From: an uncultured Bacillota bacterium
GTDB taxonomy: Bacteria > Bacillota > Clostridia > Lachnospirales > Lachnospiraceae
Length of the DNA stretch: 64,000 bases
Direction of reading: 5' to 3'
Assembly: GCA_958352855.1 (NCBI GenBank)
Contig: CATWQE010000008.1
Location: forward strand, 10,273 to 74,272
A model generated the notes under the pieces. That model saw only the letters and a program-made list of their open reading frames with translations, had not been told where the DNA came from and did not search any database. This document shows, piece by piece, positions 1-9,466 of the stretch (position 1 is its first letter; each line of letters starts with the position of its first letter). The translations under genes and the position numbers were made by a program.

Positions 1-1847
1 TTGGTATTAAGAATCCGCATAAATTCTTCCCCTGTAATGGTTTCATTTTCATACAGGAATTTTGCCAGTTCATGAAGCTTTGCAATGTTATCTTCCAGAA
101 TCTTGTACGCCTTATCATGCTGTTTTTTCACCAGCTCAATGACTTTCTTATCAATCAGTGTCTGGGTCTCAAAGGAGCAGGACAGGGAGCTGTCGCCTCC
201 AAGATACTGGTTCGACATGCTCTCCATGGCAACCATGTCAAACTCATCACTCATACCAAATCTGGAAATCATACCTCTTGCAATCTTGGTTGCCTGCTCA
301 ATATCATTAGATGCGCCTGTGGTCACAGAATGGAAAATTAATTCCTCTGCCGCGCGTCCGCCGGTAAAGGTGGCAATCTTATTCTCCAGTTCTTCCTTAG
401 ACATGAGGAAGTGTTCTCCCTCGTCCACCTGCATAGTATAGCCCAAAGCGCCGGAAGTTCTTGGAATAATGGTAATCTTGTGTACAGGAGCGGAATTCGT
501 CTGCAATGCAGCTACCAGAGCGTGTCCTACCTCATGATAGGAAACAATGAGTTTTTCCTTTTCCGATAAAACCCGGCTCTTCTTCTGATAACCGGCAATT
601 ACCACTTCAATACTCTCTTCCATATCTGCCTGGGTGGCAAATCTTCTTCTGTCGCGAACCGCCCTTAAAGCTGCCTCATTTACAATATTTGCCAGCTCTG
701 CGCCGGATGCGCCGGACGCCGCCTTGGCAATTTCATGAAAATCCACATTATCGGAAATCTTAATCTTTCTGGCATGTACCTTCAGGATTTCCTCTCGTCC
801 TTTCAAATCAGGAAGCTCTACCGGAATTCTACGGTCAAAACGTCCCGGACGCAAAAGAGCCGGGTCCAGAGAATCCGGACGGTTGGTTGCTGCCAGAATT
901 ACAACACCTTTGGAACCGTCAAAGCCATCCATTTCTGTGAGAAGCTGGTTTAAGGTCTGCTCCCTCTCATCATTACCGCCTAAGTTGGCTCCGTCACGTT
1001 TCTTACCAATGGTATCAATCTCATCAATAAACACAATACAAGGCGCTTTTTCATTTGCCTGTTTAAACAAATCTCTCACTTTGGCAGCGCCCATACCTAC
1101 AAACATTTCTACAAACTCAGAACCTGAAATAGAGAAAAACGGAACATTGGCCTCTCCGGCTACTGCTTTTGCCAGCAGAGTTTTACCGGTTCCCGGAGGT
1201 CCCACTAACAGAGCGCCCTTTGGCATAGAAGCTCCGATTTCCGTATATTTGTCAGGATAGTGAAGATAATCCACGATTTCTGATAAAAGCTCCTTGGCCT
1301 CATCCTCTCCTGCCACGTCGGAGAATTTAATACCTGTAGCAGACTTCACATAAATCTTGGCATTGCTCTTGCCAAAAGCCATGGCTCCCGGACCGCCTGC
1401 GCCTCCCATGTTCTTCATCATACGCCGCATGAGCCATCCGCCCAGAGTCCAAATGAGAACAAATGGCAAAATCCATGTGAAAATAAAGTTTACCAGAGGA
1501 TTTACCTTCTCCGGCAGCTCAGAGCTGTACTTCACGCCTGCATCATCCAGACGCTCAATAAGCTTTTCATCATTTACATAGCCTGTTTTGAAAATCTGTA
1601 CTTTATCGCCCTTGCCTTCCTTTTTTTCTGAGAAGTAAATAATACCTTCTCCAAGGCTTACTTCTTCGATTTTTCCATCTTCCAAATCATTGATAAACAC
1701 ATCATAGCTGGTTTCTTTCACACTTCTCTCTGCCAGAGAGGGCAAAACAAAAAAATTCATTGCCACTAAAACCAGCAGAATAATTCCATAAAAAATCATT
1801 GTCGGTTTTTTAGGAGGCTTTGGTGTTTTGTTTTCTTTAATATCCAT
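1..1847 (-). CDS. ftsH: ATP-dependent zinc metalloprotease FtsH, 3' end cut by window edge
   Basis: Membrane-anchored AAA+ protease that degrades misfolded membrane proteins and short-lived regulators. The product has two N-terminal membrane segments (about residues 17-37 and 119-140) flanking an extracytoplasmic domain, then the AAA module with Walker A GPPGTGKT (about 215), Walker B ending FIDEID, and the second region of homology with RPGRFDRR (about 335). The zinc-protease motif reads HEVGH (about 437) instead of the commoner HEAGH; the residue between E and G is not a metal ligand, so activity is expected. The start ATG at 1847 has an SD GGAGGAG about 5 nt upstream. The reading frame is still open at base 1, so the C-terminus lies outside the window. 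A good sigma-A promoter lies just upstream. Confidence 0.97.
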   Translation of the reverse strand, partial: MDIKENKTPKPPKKPTMIFYGIILLVLVAMNFFVLPSLAERSVKETSYDVFINDLEDGKIEEVSLGEGIIYFSEKKEGKGDKVQIFKTGYVNDEKLIERLDDAGVKYSSELPEKVNPLVNFIFTWILPFVLIWTLGGWLMRRMMKNMGGAGGPGAMAFGKSNAKIYVKSATGIKFSDVAGEDEAKELLSEIVDYLHYPDKYTEIGASMPKGALLVGPPGTGKTLLAKAVAGEANVPFFSISGSEFVEMFVGMGAAKVRDLFKQANEKAPCIVFIDEIDTIGKKRDGANLGGNDEREQTLNQLLTEMDGFDGSKGVVILAATNRPDSLDPALLRPGRFDRRIPVELPDLKGREEILKVHARKIKISDNVDFHEIAKAASGASGAELANIVNEAALRAVRDRRRFATQADMEESIEVVIAGYQKKSRVLSEKEKLIVSYHEVGHALVAALQTNSAPVHKITIIPRTSGALGYTMQVDEGEHFLMSKEELENKIATFTGGRAAEELIFHSVTTGASNDIEQATKIARGMISRFGMSDEFDMVAMESMSNQYLGGDSSLSCSFETQTLIDKKVIELVKKQHDKAYKILEDNIAKLHELAKFLYENETITGEEFMRILNT

Positions 1848-1893
1848 ACTTGCTCCTCCGTTATATATAATCTCAGGCTAAAGCCATATAAAA

Positions 1894-1922
1894 ACTATAC
1901 TTCTTCTTACTTTATTATGCAA
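1894..1922 (-). promoter_or_regulatory. Sigma-A promoter of ftsH
   Basis: On the minus strand the -35 TTGCAT and -10 TATAGT are separated by exactly 17 bp, about 47 bp upstream of the ftsH start codon. Prediction from consensus only. Confidence 0.6.
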
Positions 1923-1987
1923 GGAAGAAAGCATATTAATTCTATTAAAAAAGAATAAACCGTCACTCTGAAAACATGCGTTTCTAC

Positions 1988-2746
1988 TTACTTGTCATCG
2001 CCGGTAAGTCTCAGCACAGATTCCATCTCTTCCACATCCATATCCAGAAATGCCGCCAGTTCTTCCACACTATACTTGACATCCTCGTCTTCGGTCAGTT
2101 CTTTGACCTTTGCTTCCAGGTTTCTCACCTTTTCCACCAGAATATCATCCTCTTTCTTCTGCTGGCTCTGTTCTTCCATAAACAGACGAATCGCGCTTCT
2201 GATTTCGCTCATAAGCCAGGTATGAATCTCCTCCTTTTCGGCTGCCTGCTCTAATGCCATCAAAAGTCCCATATTCCCTTCCTGCAGCAAATCTCCGAAG
2301 AAAATTTCTCCTGAATGCAGTTCTCTTGCTATTTCCACAACTTCTCTCTGGTAGCTTTTTAAAATACGCTCTTTTACATCCTTTCCGGTTCTTAAATCCA
2401 TAAAAAGCTGCTCTCTGTCAAAACCATCTATTTCCCCAAAGGTTTCCAGATACTCTGTCAGATATTCCTCTTCCTCAGCAGTTAAAGGAACCTGCTGCGC
2501 TTCTTCCACTGACTTTGTATCTCCCTGGCTCTGAAATTCTTTTGAAAAATCACCGCTCTTCTTGCTGTAACCATGAACCGTAATCCCCTGGATTTCCAGA
2601 AAATCAAAAACCTTTTTTAATTTTTCCTGGTCCATTCCTTCTTCGCCGAAAAACTGTTTCACCAGCTCTGCCTGTACCTGCTTGCCATTTTTCATGGCTA
2701 ATGTCTGTATTTCCTTTAATTTATCCTGAAACTCTTGAATATTCAT
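1988..2746 (-). CDS. Degenerate sigma-70-like protein lacking promoter-recognition regions
   Basis: A 252-residue acidic protein. The first 55 residues resemble sigma region 1.1. After an acidic linker comes a stretch like sigma regions 2.1-2.2, with the segment DLLQEGNMGLLMAL (about 150-163) that matches the core-RNA-polymerase-binding helix DLIQEGNxGLMKAV of RpoD. The following region 2.3/2.4, normally FDYxxGxxFSTYAxWWIRQAI, is shortened to a few residues ending in EIRSAI. A weak region-3-like helix set follows, and region 4 is absent. It therefore could bind core polymerase but should not read -10 or -35 elements. The chosen start, ATG 2746, has a GGGG SD about 7 nt upstream; an in-frame upstream start at 2752 is too close to that SD. 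Role unknown: a decoy or regulator of RNA polymerase is an inference. Confidence 0.75.
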   Translation of the reverse strand: MNIQEFQDKLKEIQTLAMKNGKQVQAELVKQFFGEEGMDQEKLKKVFDFLEIQGITVHGYSKKSGDFSKEFQSQGDTKSVEEAQQVPLTAEEEEYLTEYLETFGEIDGFDREQLFMDLRTGKDVKERILKSYQREVVEIARELHSGEIFFGDLLQEGNMGLLMALEQAAEKEEIHTWLMSEIRSAIRLFMEEQSQQKKEDDILVEKVRNLEAKVKELTEDEDVKYSVEELAAFLDMDVEEMESVLRLTGDDK

Positions 2747-2783
2747 AAACATACCCCGTTTCTTTTTCGTTTTGTTTAGTTTG

Positions 2784-2812
2784 ATTATAAAAGAAGTTTT
2801 AGGAAAAAGCAA
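2784..2812 (-). promoter_or_regulatory. Sigma-A promoter of the sigma-like gene
   Basis: Minus-strand -35 TTGCTT and -10 TATAAT with a 17-bp spacer, about 38 bp upstream of the start codon at 2746. Confidence 0.55.
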
Positions 2813-2892
2813 CCAGCCAAAACTTTGCAAGCCAGATTCTTGATAGGGAAAGTATGTCTGTGTCCGCAATAACAAAATTAATGAAATTTTGA

Positions 2893-2926
2893 AAAGACCT
2901 CGAAAAGATTTCTCTTTTCAAGGTCT
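2893..2926 (-). terminator. Rho-independent terminator of greA-lysS
   Basis: Inverted repeat with AGACCT/AGGTCT at the base and a long A/T-rich upper stem (one mismatch), followed by TTTT on the minus strand, 36 bp after the lysS stop codon. Confidence 0.75.
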
Positions 2927-2961
2927 ATTATCACTTTAGCCAGCTATAAACAATTCTTCTC

Positions 2962-4911
2962 TTAATACAATTTCGCTCCTGCCGGAATCTTATCCTCAAG
3001 CATCAGAACATTGAGTCCTTCTCTTCCTTCTACAAGGTGTGTAGCGGAGATAATCATGCCGCAGGAATCAATTCCCATCATCTTACGTGGAGGAAGGTTT
3101 GTAATGGCAAGTAGTGTCTTACCAACTAATTCTTCCGGTTCATAATAATCGTGAATTCCGCTTAAAATCACGCGGTCTTCGCCACTTCCGTCGTCTAAAA
3201 CAAATTTCAGAAGTTTCTTAGACTTCGGAACTGCTTCACATTCTTTTACCTTTACAGCTCGAAAATCTGACTTGCTGAATGTATCAAAATCAACCATATC
3301 TTTAAATAATGGTTCTACTTCTACATTAGAGAAGTCATATGTTTCTTTTACTTCAGCAATAGCTTTTTCCACTGTTTTTTCAACCGGCGCAGACTGTGCA
3401 GCATTATTAGCTTCGTTCTTAGCAGCCCCCTGTGACTTCATTGTCGGGAACAGCAATACATCGCGGATTGCAGCGCTGTCTGTGAGCAGCATTACCATTC
3501 TGTCAATACCGAATCCAATACCACCTGTAGGAGGCATACCGATTTCCAGAGCATTCATAAAGTCTTCGTCTGTAGTGTTTGCTTCTTCATCACCCTGTGC
3601 CAGAAGTTCTTCCTGTGCTTTGAAACGTTCTCTCTGGTCAATTGGGTCATTTAATTCAGAGTAAGCATTTGCCATTTCCCATCCGTTCATGAAGAACTCG
3701 AAACGTTCTACATATTCCGGATTTTCCGGTTTCTTCTTAGTAAGAGGAGAAATCTCAATTGGATGATCCATAACAAAAGTAGGCTGAAGCAGGTGTTCCT
3801 CAACAAATTCCTCAAAGAAGAGGTTCAGGATATCACCTTTTTTGTGTCTCTCTTCGTATTCTACATGATGTTCTTTTGCCACAGCTCTGGCTTCTTTTAA
3901 AGTATGGATTTCATTGAAGTCCACACCTGCATATTTCTTAACTGCATCCACCATGGTGATACGCTCAAATGGCTTTCCTAAATCCATTTCAATGCCATTG
4001 TACACGATTTTTGTAGTTCCCAGAACTTCCTGCGCTACATGACGGTACAGGTTCTCTGTTAAATCCATCATGCCATGATAGTCTGTATATGCCTGATACA
4101 GCTCCATTAAGGTAAACTCTGGATTGTGTCTGGTGTCCAGACCTTCGTTACGAAATACTCGTCCGATTTCGTAAACTCTCTCCATACCGCCTACGATTAA
4201 TCTCTTTAAGTATAATTCCAGAGAAATACGCAGTTTAAAATCTTCATCAAGAGCGTTGAAATGTGTCTCAAAAGGACGGGCTGCCGCGCCGCCGGCATTT
4301 GCTACCAGCATAGGGGTCTCTACTTCCAGGAATCCCTGTCCGTTTAAGTAATTACGAATGCTTGCAAGAATTTTAGAACGTTTAATAAAGGTTTCTTTTA
4401 CATCTGCATTCATAATTAAATCCACATATCTCTGACGGTAACGCAGGTCTGTGTTAGTCAGTCCATGGAATTTCTCCGGAAGCGGTTTTAAACTCTTAGA
4501 TAACAGTGTTACTTCTGTGGCATGAATAGAAATCTCTCCGGTTTTTGTCTTAAACACTTCACCAGTGATTCCCACCAGATCGCCGATATCCATTTTCTTA
4601 AATTCTTTATAAGACTCTTCTCCTACATTGTCTCTTGCAACATAAGACTGGATAGAGCCCTGTAAATCCTGAATACTGCAAAAAGAAGCTTTTCCCATAA
4701 CACGTTTGGACATCATACGTCCTGCCAGAGTAACTGTCTCACCCTCCAGCTCGTCAAAAGCATTTTTTACTTCCATGCTATGGTGTGTTACATCAAATTT
4801 TGTAATCTGAAATGGGTCCTTCCCATTTTCCTGCAAATCAGCTAATTTTTCGCGGCGGACCTTTAATAACTGATTTAAGTCCTGTTCCTGTGTCTTCTTC
4901 TGCTCTGCCAC
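2962..4911 (-). CDS. lysS: Lysyl-tRNA synthetase (class II) with appended C-terminal tRNA-binding domain
   Basis: Charges tRNA-Lys with lysine in the cytoplasm. The product is 649 residues, against about 500 for typical bacterial LysRS. It has the OB-fold anticodon-binding domain (about 60-140), class II motif 2 around [15 protein letters not shown] (about 254-268) and motif 3 [12 protein letters not shown] (about 449-460). An Ala/Glu-rich linker leads into a second OB-fold of EMAPII/Trbp111 type (about 540-649, with [10 protein letters not shown] and [15 protein letters not shown]), as normally found at the end of MetRS. The start is GTG 4911, preceded by GGAG; the frame is intact through the linker, so this is a true fusion. 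It follows greA by 29 bp, and the two share one promoter and one terminator. Confidence 0.95.
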   Translation of the reverse strand: MAEQKKTQEQDLNQLLKVRREKLADLQENGKDPFQITKFDVTHHSMEVKNAFDELEGETVTLAGRMMSKRVMGKASFCSIQDLQGSIQSYVARDNVGEESYKEFKKMDIGDLVGITGEVFKTKTGEISIHATEVTLLSKSLKPLPEKFHGLTNTDLRYRQRYVDLIMNADVKETFIKRSKILASIRNYLNGQGFLEVETPMLVANAGGAAARPFETHFNALDEDFKLRISLELYLKRLIVGGMERVYEIGRVFRNEGLDTRHNPEFTLMELYQAYTDYHGMMDLTENLYRHVAQEVLGTTKIVYNGIEMDLGKPFERITMVDAVKKYAGVDFNEIHTLKEARAVAKEHHVEYEERHKKGDILNLFFEEFVEEHLLQPTFVMDHPIEISPLTKKKPENPEYVERFEFFMNGWEMANAYSELNDPIDQRERFKAQEELLAQGDEEANTTDEDFMNALEIGMPPTGGIGFGIDRMVMLLTDSAAIRDVLLFPTMKSQGAAKNEANNAAQSAPVEKTVEKAIAEVKETYDFSNVEVEPLFKDMVDFDTFSKSDFRAVKVKECEAVPKSKKLLKFVLDDGSGEDRVILSGIHDYYEPEELVGKTLLAITNLPPRKMMGIDSCGMIISATHLVEGREGLNVLMLEDKIPAGAKLY

Positions 4912-4940
4912 TTTTCACACTCTCCTTCGTTTATTTTAGA

Positions 4941-5423
4941 TTAAATGTTTCTCTCAATACCAAGAACTTTATATTCCATTACTCCTGCAGGCATTTCTAC
5001 GGAAACGGTATCACCAATAGACGCTCCAATCAGAGCTTTTCCTACTGGAGATTCGTTAGAAATCTTGCCCTCCAGGCTGTTAGCCTCTGTAGAACCTACG
5101 ATTTTGAATTCGATTTCCTCATCAAATTCCACATCATAAACCTTTACTTTACAGCCAACACTGATTTTGTTTACATCTACTTCGTCCTCTACCACAACTT
5201 CTGCGTTTTTGAGGATTTTCTCTATCTGTTCGATTCTGGCTTCGATATCTCTCTGCTCGTCCATAGCCGCATCGTATTCTGCGTTTTCAGACAAGTCGCC
5301 CTGTTCTCTGGCTTCTTTGATTTTCTCAGCCACTTCTTTTCTCTTTACGATTTTTAAATCATGAAGCTCGTCTTCTAATTTTGTCAACCCAGCGTAAGTC
5401 AGTATTACTTTCTTTTCTTCCAT
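4941..5423 (-). CDS. greA: Transcription elongation factor GreA
   Basis: Rescues backtracked RNA polymerase by stimulating transcript cleavage through the secondary channel. The 160-residue product has the N-terminal antiparallel coiled coil (about 1-77), with the acidic tip motif GDLSENAEYDAA, and the C-terminal FKBP-like domain (about 83-157) with NESPVGKALIGA. ATG 5423 gives the usual family N-terminus. An in-frame GTG at 5435 lies closer to an upstream GGAG and could add four residues. First gene of a greA-lysS unit. Confidence 0.96.
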   Translation of the reverse strand: MEEKKVILTYAGLTKLEDELHDLKIVKRKEVAEKIKEAREQGDLSENAEYDAAMDEQRDIEARIEQIEKILKNAEVVVEDEVDVNKISVGCKVKVYDVEFDEEIEFKIVGSTEANSLEGKISNESPVGKALIGASIGDTVSVEMPAGVMEYKVLGIERNI

Positions 5424-5489
5424 AATTCTATACACCCTTTCTCCAATACTTACAGGAATCTGTAAATATCACTACTTAACAGTCATAAC

Positions 5490-5518
5490 ATTATAAATAA
5501 TACCTATGCAGATGTCAA
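5490..5518 (-). promoter_or_regulatory. Consensus sigma-A promoter of greA-lysS
   Basis: Perfect -35 TTGACA and -10 TATAAT with a 17-bp spacer on the minus strand, about 66 bp upstream of greA. This is the best consensus promoter in the window, as fits constitutive housekeeping expression. Confidence 0.85.
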
Positions 5519-5525
5519 GCCAAAT

Positions 5526-5545
5526 ACGCCTTCTGGCGCATATTT
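5526..5545 (-). terminator. Short hairpin after dusB, possible weak terminator
   Basis: ATGCGCC and GGCGTAT arms with an AGAA loop, then TTT, on the minus strand about 40 bp after dusB. The stem is short and the T tract is poor, so the call is tentative. Confidence 0.35.
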
Positions 5546-5580
5546 CATATACTTTTTATAATTCTTTGCCCAGAAACAGC

Positions 5581-6537
5581 CTACATCCTTCCCACCAGCT
5601 CTTCAAGCTGTTCATAGCTTTCCACCTCATTCACCATCCGCCGCACTGCGGCAGAATGAGGCATCCCTGTAGTATACCAGGCAACATGCTTTCGCATTTC
5701 TCTCATGCCTGTGTAATCTCCCTTGTATTCCAACTGCATTTTTGCATGTCTTAAAATCATTTCTTTTACTTCTTCCATCCCGGGCTTTGGCAACAGTTCC
5801 CCTGTTTTCTGGTAATGCAGGATTTGAGAAAACAGCCATGGATTCCCCTGTACCGCCCTGCCAATCATAATACCATCGCATCCAGTCTCACGAACCAACG
5901 CTTCTGCCTTTTTGGGAGAGTCCACATCTCCGTTCCCAATAACCGGTATGGACACCGCTTCCTTTACCTGACGGATAATGTCCCAGTCTGCATTTCCCGC
6001 ATAATACTGCTCCCTGGTACGCCCATGAACTGCAATCGCTGCCGCCCCTGCATCCTCTGCAATTTTTGCAATTTCCACTGCATTGACACAGTCCTCGGTA
6101 AAACCTTTTCTGATTTTAACGGTCAAAGGTTTCTCAATAGCTTTTGATACCTTGGACACAATCTCATGCACCAGCTTTGGATTCTTCATCAGGGCAGAAC
6201 CCTCTCCGTTATTCACTACCTTTGGTACCGGACATCCCATATTAATATCCAGAATGTCAAAATTCCTGGGCTCAATCTGCCTTGCAATCTCTGCCATTAA
6301 ATCCGCGTCTGAGCCAAAAAGCTGCAAAGATACCGGACGCTCCCTTTCATCAATTTCCATGAGGGTTTCTGTGTTCTTATTTTTAAAATAAATTGCCTTG
6401 GCGCTAATCATCTCTGTACAAATAAGCCCTGCGCCCTGTTCCTTACACAACAAACGAAATGGCAGGTCGGTTACTCCTGCCATAGGTGCCAATATTAAAT
6501 TATTCTCCAGTGTTACATTTCCAATCTTCAGACTCAT
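5581..6537 (-). CDS. dusB: tRNA-dihydrouridine synthase DusB
   Basis: FMN-dependent enzyme that reduces uridine to dihydrouridine in the D-loop of tRNAs. The 318-residue TIM-barrel protein starts with the family motif LAPMAGVTDLPFR (about 16-28). It carries the catalytic-loop NMGCPVPKVV with the conserved Cys (about 102), then KIRKGF and AVHGRTREQ. Near the FMN site it has GNGDV and IMIGRAVQGNPW. It is the last gene of a tight minus-strand run: only 2 bp separate it from coaX, so the two are probably co-transcribed. Confidence 0.96.
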   Translation of the reverse strand: MSLKIGNVTLENNLILAPMAGVTDLPFRLLCKEQGAGLICTEMISAKAIYFKNKNTETLMEIDERERPVSLQLFGSDADLMAEIARQIEPRNFDILDINMGCPVPKVVNNGEGSALMKNPKLVHEIVSKVSKAIEKPLTVKIRKGFTEDCVNAVEIAKIAEDAGAAAIAVHGRTREQYYAGNADWDIIRQVKEAVSIPVIGNGDVDSPKKAEALVRETGCDGIMIGRAVQGNPWLFSQILHYQKTGELLPKPGMEEVKEMILRHAKMQLEYKGDYTGMREMRKHVAWYTTGMPHSAAVRRMVNEVESYEQLEELVGRM

Positions 6538-6539
6538 GC

Positions 6540-7319
6540 CTAACCTCTGCTTTTTTTGGTTTTTTCATAAATAATCCGAAGCCCCTCTAAGGTAAGCTGG
6601 GCGTCATATACATCAATGGATTCTGTTTCGTCAGCAATAAGCTTTCCAAGACCGCCTGTTGCCACAACCTTCAAATCTTCTATACCGGACTCTTCTTTTA
6701 CTTTTTTTACAATATATTCCACCTGTCCAATATAGCCATAAACCAGACCAGCCTGCATACTGCTGATGGTTTCCTTTGCCAGTATACTCTCTGGCTTCTG
6801 AATGGCGATTTTCGGCAGCTTGGCTGCATCCTGCCACAGAGCTTTTGCGCTGATTTCAATACCAGGAGAAGTAATGCCTGCCGCAAAGCTTCCATCCTCT
6901 GTAATCAAATCATAAGTAGTGGCTGTTCCAAAATCCAGCACCAGCACAGGGCCTCCGTAAATCTCATAGGCCGCCACAGCATCTACGATTCTGTCTGCCC
7001 CTACTTCCTTGGGATTTACCGCTGTAATGCGGATTCCGGTCTTACATCCCGGACCTACATTTAAAGGCTTCACGTGAAAATATTTAATCACACTGCTGGT
7101 CAGGGAATGCATAACATCCGGCACTACAGAACTGATAATCACATCCTCAATCTCTTCCTTATGAATTCCCTGGTACTTCAGCAAATCGCACATAAAAATA
7201 CCGTATTCATCTGAAGTCCTGTTCTGTCTTGTGGTAAGACGAAAGGTTCCCACCAGTTCTTTCTCTTTAAATACCCCCAGGGTAATATGTGTATTTCCTA
7301 CATCAATGACTAATAACAT
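6540..7319 (-). CDS. coaX: Type III pantothenate kinase CoaX
   Basis: First committed step of coenzyme A synthesis: phosphorylates pantothenate. The 259-residue ASKHA-fold protein has the phosphate-1 motif [12 protein letters not shown] at its N-terminus, the family signature [11 protein letters not shown] (about 107) and the phosphate-2 motif [11 protein letters not shown] (about 129). Members of this type need a monovalent cation and are not inhibited by CoA (family knowledge). It lies 4 bp after the DUF6145-like gene and 2 bp before dusB. Confidence 0.96.
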   Translation of the reverse strand: MLLVIDVGNTHITLGVFKEKELVGTFRLTTRQNRTSDEYGIFMCDLLKYQGIHKEEIEDVIISSVVPDVMHSLTSSVIKYFHVKPLNVGPGCKTGIRITAVNPKEVGADRIVDAVAAYEIYGGPVLVLDFGTATTYDLITEDGSFAAGITSPGIEISAKALWQDAAKLPKIAIQKPESILAKETISSMQAGLVYGYIGQVEYIVKKVKEESGIEDLKVVATGGLGKLIADETESIDVYDAQLTLEGLRIIYEKTKKSRG

Positions 7320-7323
7320 ACGC

Positions 7324-7659
7324 CTATTCTCCTACGTCTTCTCCCATAAAAAACACCCTGTAATAAGTTTCCAGGGACTCCAACAGCTCCCGTTTCTTAT
7401 TTCTCAAATCCTTGATTCTCAGTACACTTCCGATTTCATCAAACATGGCGTCTGCCTCCAAAGCCTCTGTCTGAAACTGCAGATTTCCATCCTCATCAAA
7501 CTCCAGAGTCAGAACCCCGCCGATTTCCTCTGTGTACAAAACGCACATAATATGCAGCTCATCCTGTACAGACTGGGGCAAAGACGAAAAATCCTCATTA
7601 AAATAATATTTCTGTTCATATGCGCTTGCGCCGCACAAAACAACTCTGTCCTTATACAT
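7324..7659 (-). CDS. Small DUF6145-like protein
   Basis: A 111-residue soluble protein without signal peptide or membrane segment. The N-terminus reads [21 protein letters not shown] mixed alpha/beta middle part is rich in Glu and Asp ([12 protein letters not shown]), and a charged C-terminal helix holds [21 protein letters not shown] recall this family (DUF6145) as one restricted to Lachnospiraceae and relatives, with no known function. Its place between birA and coaX (12 and 4 bp gaps) suggests a vitamin/cofactor-linked job, but that is only context. Confidence 0.7.
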   Translation of the reverse strand: MYKDRVVLCGASAYEQKYYFNEDFSSLPQSVQDELHIMCVLYTEEIGGVLTLEFDEDGNLQFQTEALEADAMFDEIGSVLRIKDLRNKKRELLESLETYYRVFFMGEDVGE

Positions 7660-7671
7660 GTTCTTCTCCCT

Positions 7672-8475
7672 TTATACGTAACTGTAAAGTCCCCTTACAG
7701 AGACCTCTCCGGAAAGCACCCTTCGGATTTCTCCGGTTTCAAATTCCACCAGAAGTTCTCCCTTTTCTGTAATACCTCTGGCAATTCCTCTGCTTTCTGT
7801 CCCCTTTTCAATCAACCGCACCGGCTGATTCCGGTTCAGAAGCAAAGCTTCATACTCTGTTTTTAAAAGACTTAAATCCTGTGTTTTCAGGAATTTTTCA
7901 TAATTTTTCTCAAAATATTCCAGGGTTTTTGCAGCCACTTCTTCCCTTGCCAGGATTTCTCCTGTTTCCATCATAAGAGAAGTTGCCTTGTCCTGCAGTT
8001 CTTCCGGAAATTCCTTTTGATTCACATTAATCCCCACGCCTATGGTAATGTATTTCGGCATGTTTCCAGATATCTGCATCTCTGTGAGAATACCACAGAT
8101 TTTCTTTCCGGACATAACCACATCATTTGGCCATTTAATGCCAGCCTTCTTCCCTGTTACCTCAGTGACCGCCTGGGCCACAGAAAGTCCCATAACCAAA
8201 GTCAGGGAAGCCGCATTCATTGGCGCAATCTCCGGCTCCATGAGAAGCAGATTCATATAGATGTTCTGTCTGGGAGGGGAATTCCACACCCTTCCGATTC
8301 TACCCTTTCCTCCGGTCTGGGCTTCTGCCAGAAACAAAGCGCCGTCCAGTTCTTCCCTGCTGCCGGTTTTTGCCGCTTCTTTCGCCCAGGTGATGGTGGA
8401 TTCTGTTTCTTCTCTGTAGAACACCTTTTTCCCCATCCACCTGGTTTGCAGTTGTTTTTCCAGTTGTTTTTGCAT
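7672..8475 (-). CDS. birA: Biotin--[acetyl-CoA-carboxylase] ligase
   Basis: Activates biotin to biotinyl-5'-AMP and attaches it to carboxyl-carrier proteins. The 267-residue product begins directly near the catalytic domain (ETESTITWAKEAA) and has the biotin/AMP loop GGKGRIGRVWNSP (about 53-65), the IKWPNDVV strand (about 117) and a small SH3-like C-terminal domain. The N-terminal winged-helix repressor domain of bifunctional BirA is absent, so it should not act as a biotin-operon repressor. It starts 1 bp after the argF stop codon. Confidence 0.93.
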   Translation of the reverse strand: MQKQLEKQLQTRWMGKKVFYREETESTITWAKEAAKTGSREELDGALFLAEAQTGGKGRIGRVWNSPPRQNIYMNLLLMEPEIAPMNAASLTLVMGLSVAQAVTEVTGKKAGIKWPNDVVMSGKKICGILTEMQISGNMPKYITIGVGINVNQKEFPEELQDKATSLMMETGEILAREEVAAKTLEYFEKNYEKFLKTQDLSLLKTEYEALLLNRNQPVRLIEKGTESRGIARGITEKGELLVEFETGEIRRVLSGEVSVRGLYSYV

Positions 8476-8476
8476 T

Positions 8477-9466
8477 TTATGCCCCCAAAGTTGCCGCCAT
8501 TACAGCTTTAATGGTATGCATTCTGTTTTCCGCCTCATCAAAAACCACTGACTGAGAAGATTCAAACACTTCATCTGTCACTTCCATATCTGTAATGCCA
8601 AAACGCTGGCTCATTTCTTTTCCGATTTCTGTTTCCAAATCATGGAATGCCGGCAGACAGTGAAGGAAAATCGCCTGGCTTCCTGCGTTTTCCATTACTT
8701 CTTTTGTTACCTTATAAGGACTTAATTCCCGGATGCGTTCTTCCCACACTTCATCTGGCTCACCCATGGAAACCCACACATCTGTGTAGATAACATCAGC
8801 CCCTTTGGTGCCTTCTTTTACATCCTCTGTTAAAGTAATGGTCGCTCCGGATTCTTCTGCAAATTTTCTACATTCCTCCACTAATTCTTCATTTGGGAAA
8901 TATTTCTTCGGAGCGCATGCCACGAAATGCATTCCCATTTTTGCACAGAGAATCATAAGGGAATTTCCCATATTATAGCGGGCATCTCCCATATATACCA
9001 GCTTCACCCCTTCTGTTCTGCCAAGATGCTCCTGAATGGTAAGCAAATCTGCCAGCATCTGTGTTGGGTGATATTCATTGGTCAGACCATTCCATACCGG
9101 TACACCTGCATATTTTGCCAGGGCTTCCACCTTTTCCTGTCCATAGCCACGATACTCAATTCCATCATAGATTCTTCCAAGTACTCTTGCAGTATCTTTG
9201 ATACTCTCTTTTTTTCCAATCTGGGAACTCTTTGGATCCAGATAAGTAGTACCCATTCCCAGGTCATGAGCAGCAGTTTCAAAGGAACATCTGGTTCTGG
9301 TACTGGTTTTTTCAAAAATCAGGGCAATATTCTTTCCACGTAAGGTATCCACTAAAACTCCCTGTTTTTTCTTTGCCTTTAACTCAGCAGCCAAAGAAAC
9401 CAGATATTGAATCTCCTCTTTTGTAAAATCCTTTAATGTCAAAAAATTACGTCCTTTAAGGTTCAT
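8477..9466 (-). CDS. argF: Ornithine carbamoyltransferase
   Basis: Makes citrulline from ornithine and carbamoyl phosphate for arginine synthesis, or catalyses the reverse reaction in the arginine deiminase pathway. The 329-residue product carries the carbamoyl-phosphate motif STRTRCSFE (about 55), [12 protein letters not shown] (about 134), the ornithine SMG loop (VSMGEP) and HCLPAFHD (about 274). ATG 9466 has SD GGGAGG 8 nt upstream and overlaps the end of the patatin gene by 11 bp. No other arginine gene is nearby, so anabolic or catabolic use cannot be told from context. Confidence 0.96.
   Translation of the reverse strand: MNLKGRNFLTLKDFTKEEIQYLVSLAAELKAKKKQGVLVDTLRGKNIALIFEKTSTRTRCSFETAAHDLGMGTTYLDPKSSQIGKKESIKDTARVLGRIYDGIEYRGYGQEKVEALAKYAGVPVWNGLTNEYHPTQMLADLLTIQEHLGRTEGVKLVYMGDARYNMGNSLMILCAKMGMHFVACAPKKYFPNEELVEECRKFAEESGATITLTEDVKEGTKGADVIYTDVWVSMGEPDEVWEERIRELSPYKVTKEVMENAGSQAIFLHCLPAFHDLETEIGKEMSQRFGITDMEVTDEVFESSQSVVFDEAENRMHTIKAVMAATLGA

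Noticed and set aside
1..1847. Inactive FtsH because of HEVGH in place of HEAGH
   Set aside because: The variable position is not a zinc ligand; both His and the Glu are present, so loss of activity is not supported.
7231..7866. 211-codon plus-strand frame over coaX, the DUF6145-like gene and birA
   Set aside because: Spans the 3' and 5' ends of three well-supported minus-strand genes and looks random (many Cys, His, Phe). Shadow frame.
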